A stretch of 6,669 nt of DNA from an uncultured delta proteobacterium (lineage in GTDB: Bacteria > Myxococcota_A > Polyangia > Polyangiales > Ga0077539): NCBI GenBank assembly GCA_903860995.1, contig CAIOSS010000780.1, forward strand, positions 1 through 6,669, given 5' to 3'. Every line of letters starts with the position of its first letter. Position 1 is the first letter of the stretch. Below the pieces are notes generated by a model that was not told where the DNA came from, ran no database searches, and saw only the letters and a program-made list of their open reading frames with translations. The translations under genes and the position numbers were made by a program. Shown here piece by piece: positions 5,167 to 6,669 of the stretch.

Positions 5167-6669
5167 ATGAACTCTTGGATGCTCTCCGCGCTCGGGGGTC
5201 TCGCCATCGGGGCGACAACGATGACGGGCTGCGCCCCGCGCGCGACGACCCCACTCGACGCGGCCGCGCCCGTGGACGTCATCGACCGCCGCGACGTCCT
5301 TGACGCAAGCGATGCGACGGACCTTCGGGATGCCGCGGATGTCCGCGATGGCGCCGATGTCCGCGATGGCGCCGACGTGGCGGATGTGGTCGATGCGCCC
5401 GACGGGGGAGGGACCCCCGACGTCCCCTGGGGCCTCGATGAGCGACCCGTGAACCGCACCTGCGTGGCCTTCCCTGCGCCCGTCGCCGGGGCCGTGCGGG
5501 CGGTGCAGGCCTTCCGGGTGGGCTCGCCGCTGGTGACCAACATGGTTCAGCGACCGGGCGACAACACCCGCTGGTACCTGACCCGCTCGTCCGGGACGAT
5601 CTACCGGATCGAGAACTCGGCCACGAGCACCACCCTCGACACCGTGCTCGACCTCGGCACCCGCCTGACCCACGGTGGCGAGTCGGGCCTGCTCGGGATG
5701 GCGTTCCACCCCCGCTTCGCGGCCAACGGGCTGGTGTACCTCTCGTACACGCGGCCGCTGCGCGCTGGAGAGACGGGCATCTTCGTGTCGCGCATCTCCC
5801 GCATGCGCTCCCGCGACGGCGGCGACACCCTCGACCCGGCCACCGAGGAGGTCGTGCTGGAGGTGGCGCAGCCCTTCAACAACCACAACGGCGGAAAGAT
5901 CGCCTTCGGGCCCGACGGATATCTCTACATCGCCTTTGGCGACGGCGGGGCGGGCGGCGATCCACTGCGGTACGGGCAGAACCTCAATACCCTGCTGGGT
6001 AAGTTCCTGCGCATCGACGTCGACCGCACGGAGGCGTCGCGGCTCTACGCGATCCCCGCGGACAACCCCTACGCGACCGGCGGCGGGCGCCCGGAGATCT
6101 GGGCGAGCGGCCTGCGCAACCCGTGGGGCTGGAGCTTCGACCGCGCCACCGGCGAGATGTGGGCCGGCGACGTCGGCCAGGCCGCCTTCGAGGAGGTCGA
6201 CATCATCCGCCGCGGCGGCGACTACGGCTGGAGCACCCTGGAGGGCTTTCAGTGCTTCCGCGAGCCCGGCTGCTCCAGCGCGGGCACGGTGCTCCCGGTG
6301 CTGGTGTACCCGCGCGGCGACGGCATCTCGATCATCGGCGGCTTCGTCTACCGCGGGCGCGCCATGCCCTGGCTGGTCGGTCGCTTCATCTTCGGCGACT
6401 ACGGCTCCGGGCGGGTCTGGGCCGTCGCCTACGACCGCACCGGCCAGGCCATCAAGGAGACGCTCGTCGAGACCGGGCAGAACCTCTACAGCCTGGGGCA
6501 GGATCAGGACGGCGAGGTCTACGTGATCCCCACGGCCGGTGGGATCCTGAAGCTCATGCCGGGCACCGTCGCCCCCGTCGACCGCGTCCCGCGCACCCTC
6601 CGCGAGACCGGCTGCGTCGATCCGGCGGACCCGCTGCGCCCGGCGGCCGGGCTCATTCCCTACGCCCCC
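5167..6669 (+). CDS. PQQ-dependent sugar dehydrogenase-type lipoprotein (glucose/sorbosone dehydrogenase family), partial
   Basis: The frame is open from ATG 5167 through 501 codons to the right edge without a stop. The signal peptide ends in the lipobox MTGC with Cys22. Residues about 31-80 are an Asp-rich tether with DVRDGA repeats. From about 105 to 465 is a six-bladed GSDH beta-propeller. THGGESGLLGMAFHPRF is followed by NNHNGGKIAFGPDGYLYIAFGDGG, whose His240 matches the proposed base of soluble glucose dehydrogenase. Next come QNLNTLLGKFLRIDVD, GLRNPWGWSFD with Arg317, DVGQ...EEVD, GGDYGW and IIGGFVYRG...FGDYGSG. The family oxidises aldose sugars or related alcohols in the periplasm or on the cell surface with PQQ; in many divergent members PQQ use is unproven. 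After the propeller, from about 478, PRTLRETGCVDPADPLRPAAGLIPYAP resembles the opening of SO2930/HNE_0200-type modules (partly cytochrome-associated), suggesting a fusion. No PQQ synthesis genes are in view. Confidence 0.88.
   Translation, partial: MNSWMLSALGGLAIGATTMTGCAPRATTPLDAAAPVDVIDRRDVLDASDATDLRDAADVRDGADVRDGADVADVVDAPDGGGTPDVPWGLDERPVNRTCVAFPAPVAGAVRAVQAFRVGSPLVTNMVQRPGDNTRWYLTRSSGTIYRIENSATSTTLDTVLDLGTRLTHGGESGLLGMAFHPRFAANGLVYLSYTRPLRAGETGIFVSRISRMRSRDGGDTLDPATEEVVLEVAQPFNNHNGGKIAFGPDGYLYIAFGDGGAGGDPLRYGQNLNTLLGKFLRIDVDRTEASRLYAIPADNPYATGGGRPEIWASGLRNPWGWSFDRATGEMWAGDVGQAAFEEVDIIRRGGDYGWSTLEGFQCFREPGCSSAGTVLPVLVYPRGDGISIIGGFVYRGRAMPWLVGRFIFGDYGSGRVWAVAYDRTGQAIKETLVETGQNLYSLGQDQDGEVYVIPTAGGILKLMPGTVAPVDRVPRTLRETGCVDPADPLRPAAGLIPYAP
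5338..5373 (+). repeat. Two perfect 18-bp tandem units in dehydrogenase tether
   Basis: GATGTCCGCGATGGCGCC occurs at 5338-5355 and is repeated exactly at 5356-5373, encoding DVRDGA twice (residues 58-69). Diverged D-V/L-x-D relatives flank it on both sides (about 5275-5400). Identity at synonymous sites suggests a recent duplication within an older Asp-rich repeat tract. Confidence 0.8.

Noticed and set aside
5029..5886. 285-codon minus-strand open frame opposite the sugar dehydrogenase N-terminus
   Set aside because: Its apparent repeats are simply the antisense of the Asp-rich tether, and it crosses the likely promoter gap; the plus-strand protein has clear family motifs.
1..6669. Possible CRISPR array, mobile element, tRNA/rRNA or defence island
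   Set aside because: The only direct repeats are short in-frame tether repeats without spacers; no transposase or integrase motifs, no terminal inverted repeats and no structural RNA signatures were seen.

Overview
The window is GC-rich chromosomal DNA. Its codons end mostly in G or C, its long antisense frames stay open by composition, and it carries three lipoprotein genes whose lipobox cysteine is followed by an Asp-rich, low-complexity tether. One of these also has a CGNG...DDD...G(L/I)VDD-type, Cys-rich module typical of myxobacterial surface proteins. Together this points to a Myxococcota (Polyangia-like) bacterium. That assignment is inferred from style; there is no rRNA or marker phylogeny here.

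Layout, left to right. (1) The 5' part of a minus-strand surface lipoprotein with a MopE-like motif (487 down to the left edge, cut). (2) A 225-bp divergent gap. (3) A plus-strand run of a HIT-family nucleotide hydrolase (713-1129), family-1 uracil-DNA glycosylase ung (1195-1875) and a 902-residue lipoprotein with a six-hairpin glycosidase-like domain followed by beta-rich modules (1927-4635). The gaps are 65 and 51 bp with no obvious terminator, so co-transcription is possible but unproven. (4) A convergent minus-strand DUF2325 protein of 103 residues (4647-4958), whose stop codon lies only 11 bp from that of the glycosidase-like gene. (5) A 208-bp divergent gap with a conspicuous AT-richer island. 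(6) A PQQ-dependent glucose/sorbosone dehydrogenase-type lipoprotein (5167 to the right edge, cut). It continues past the beta-propeller into what looks like the start of a second, SO2930/HNE_0200-like module.

Functionally this is a mix of nucleotide and DNA housekeeping (HIT, Ung) and cell-envelope carbohydrate-related lipoproteins (glycosidase-like, sugar dehydrogenase-like). The two envelope enzymes could both act on sugars outside the cytoplasm, but nothing in the sequence ties them to one pathway. I see no CRISPR array, transposase, tRNA/rRNA, phage gene or recognisable defence system. The points worth a second look are the composite architectures of the two large lipoproteins, the slippage-type linker repeats, and a hairpin that could mask the HIT ribosome binding site.
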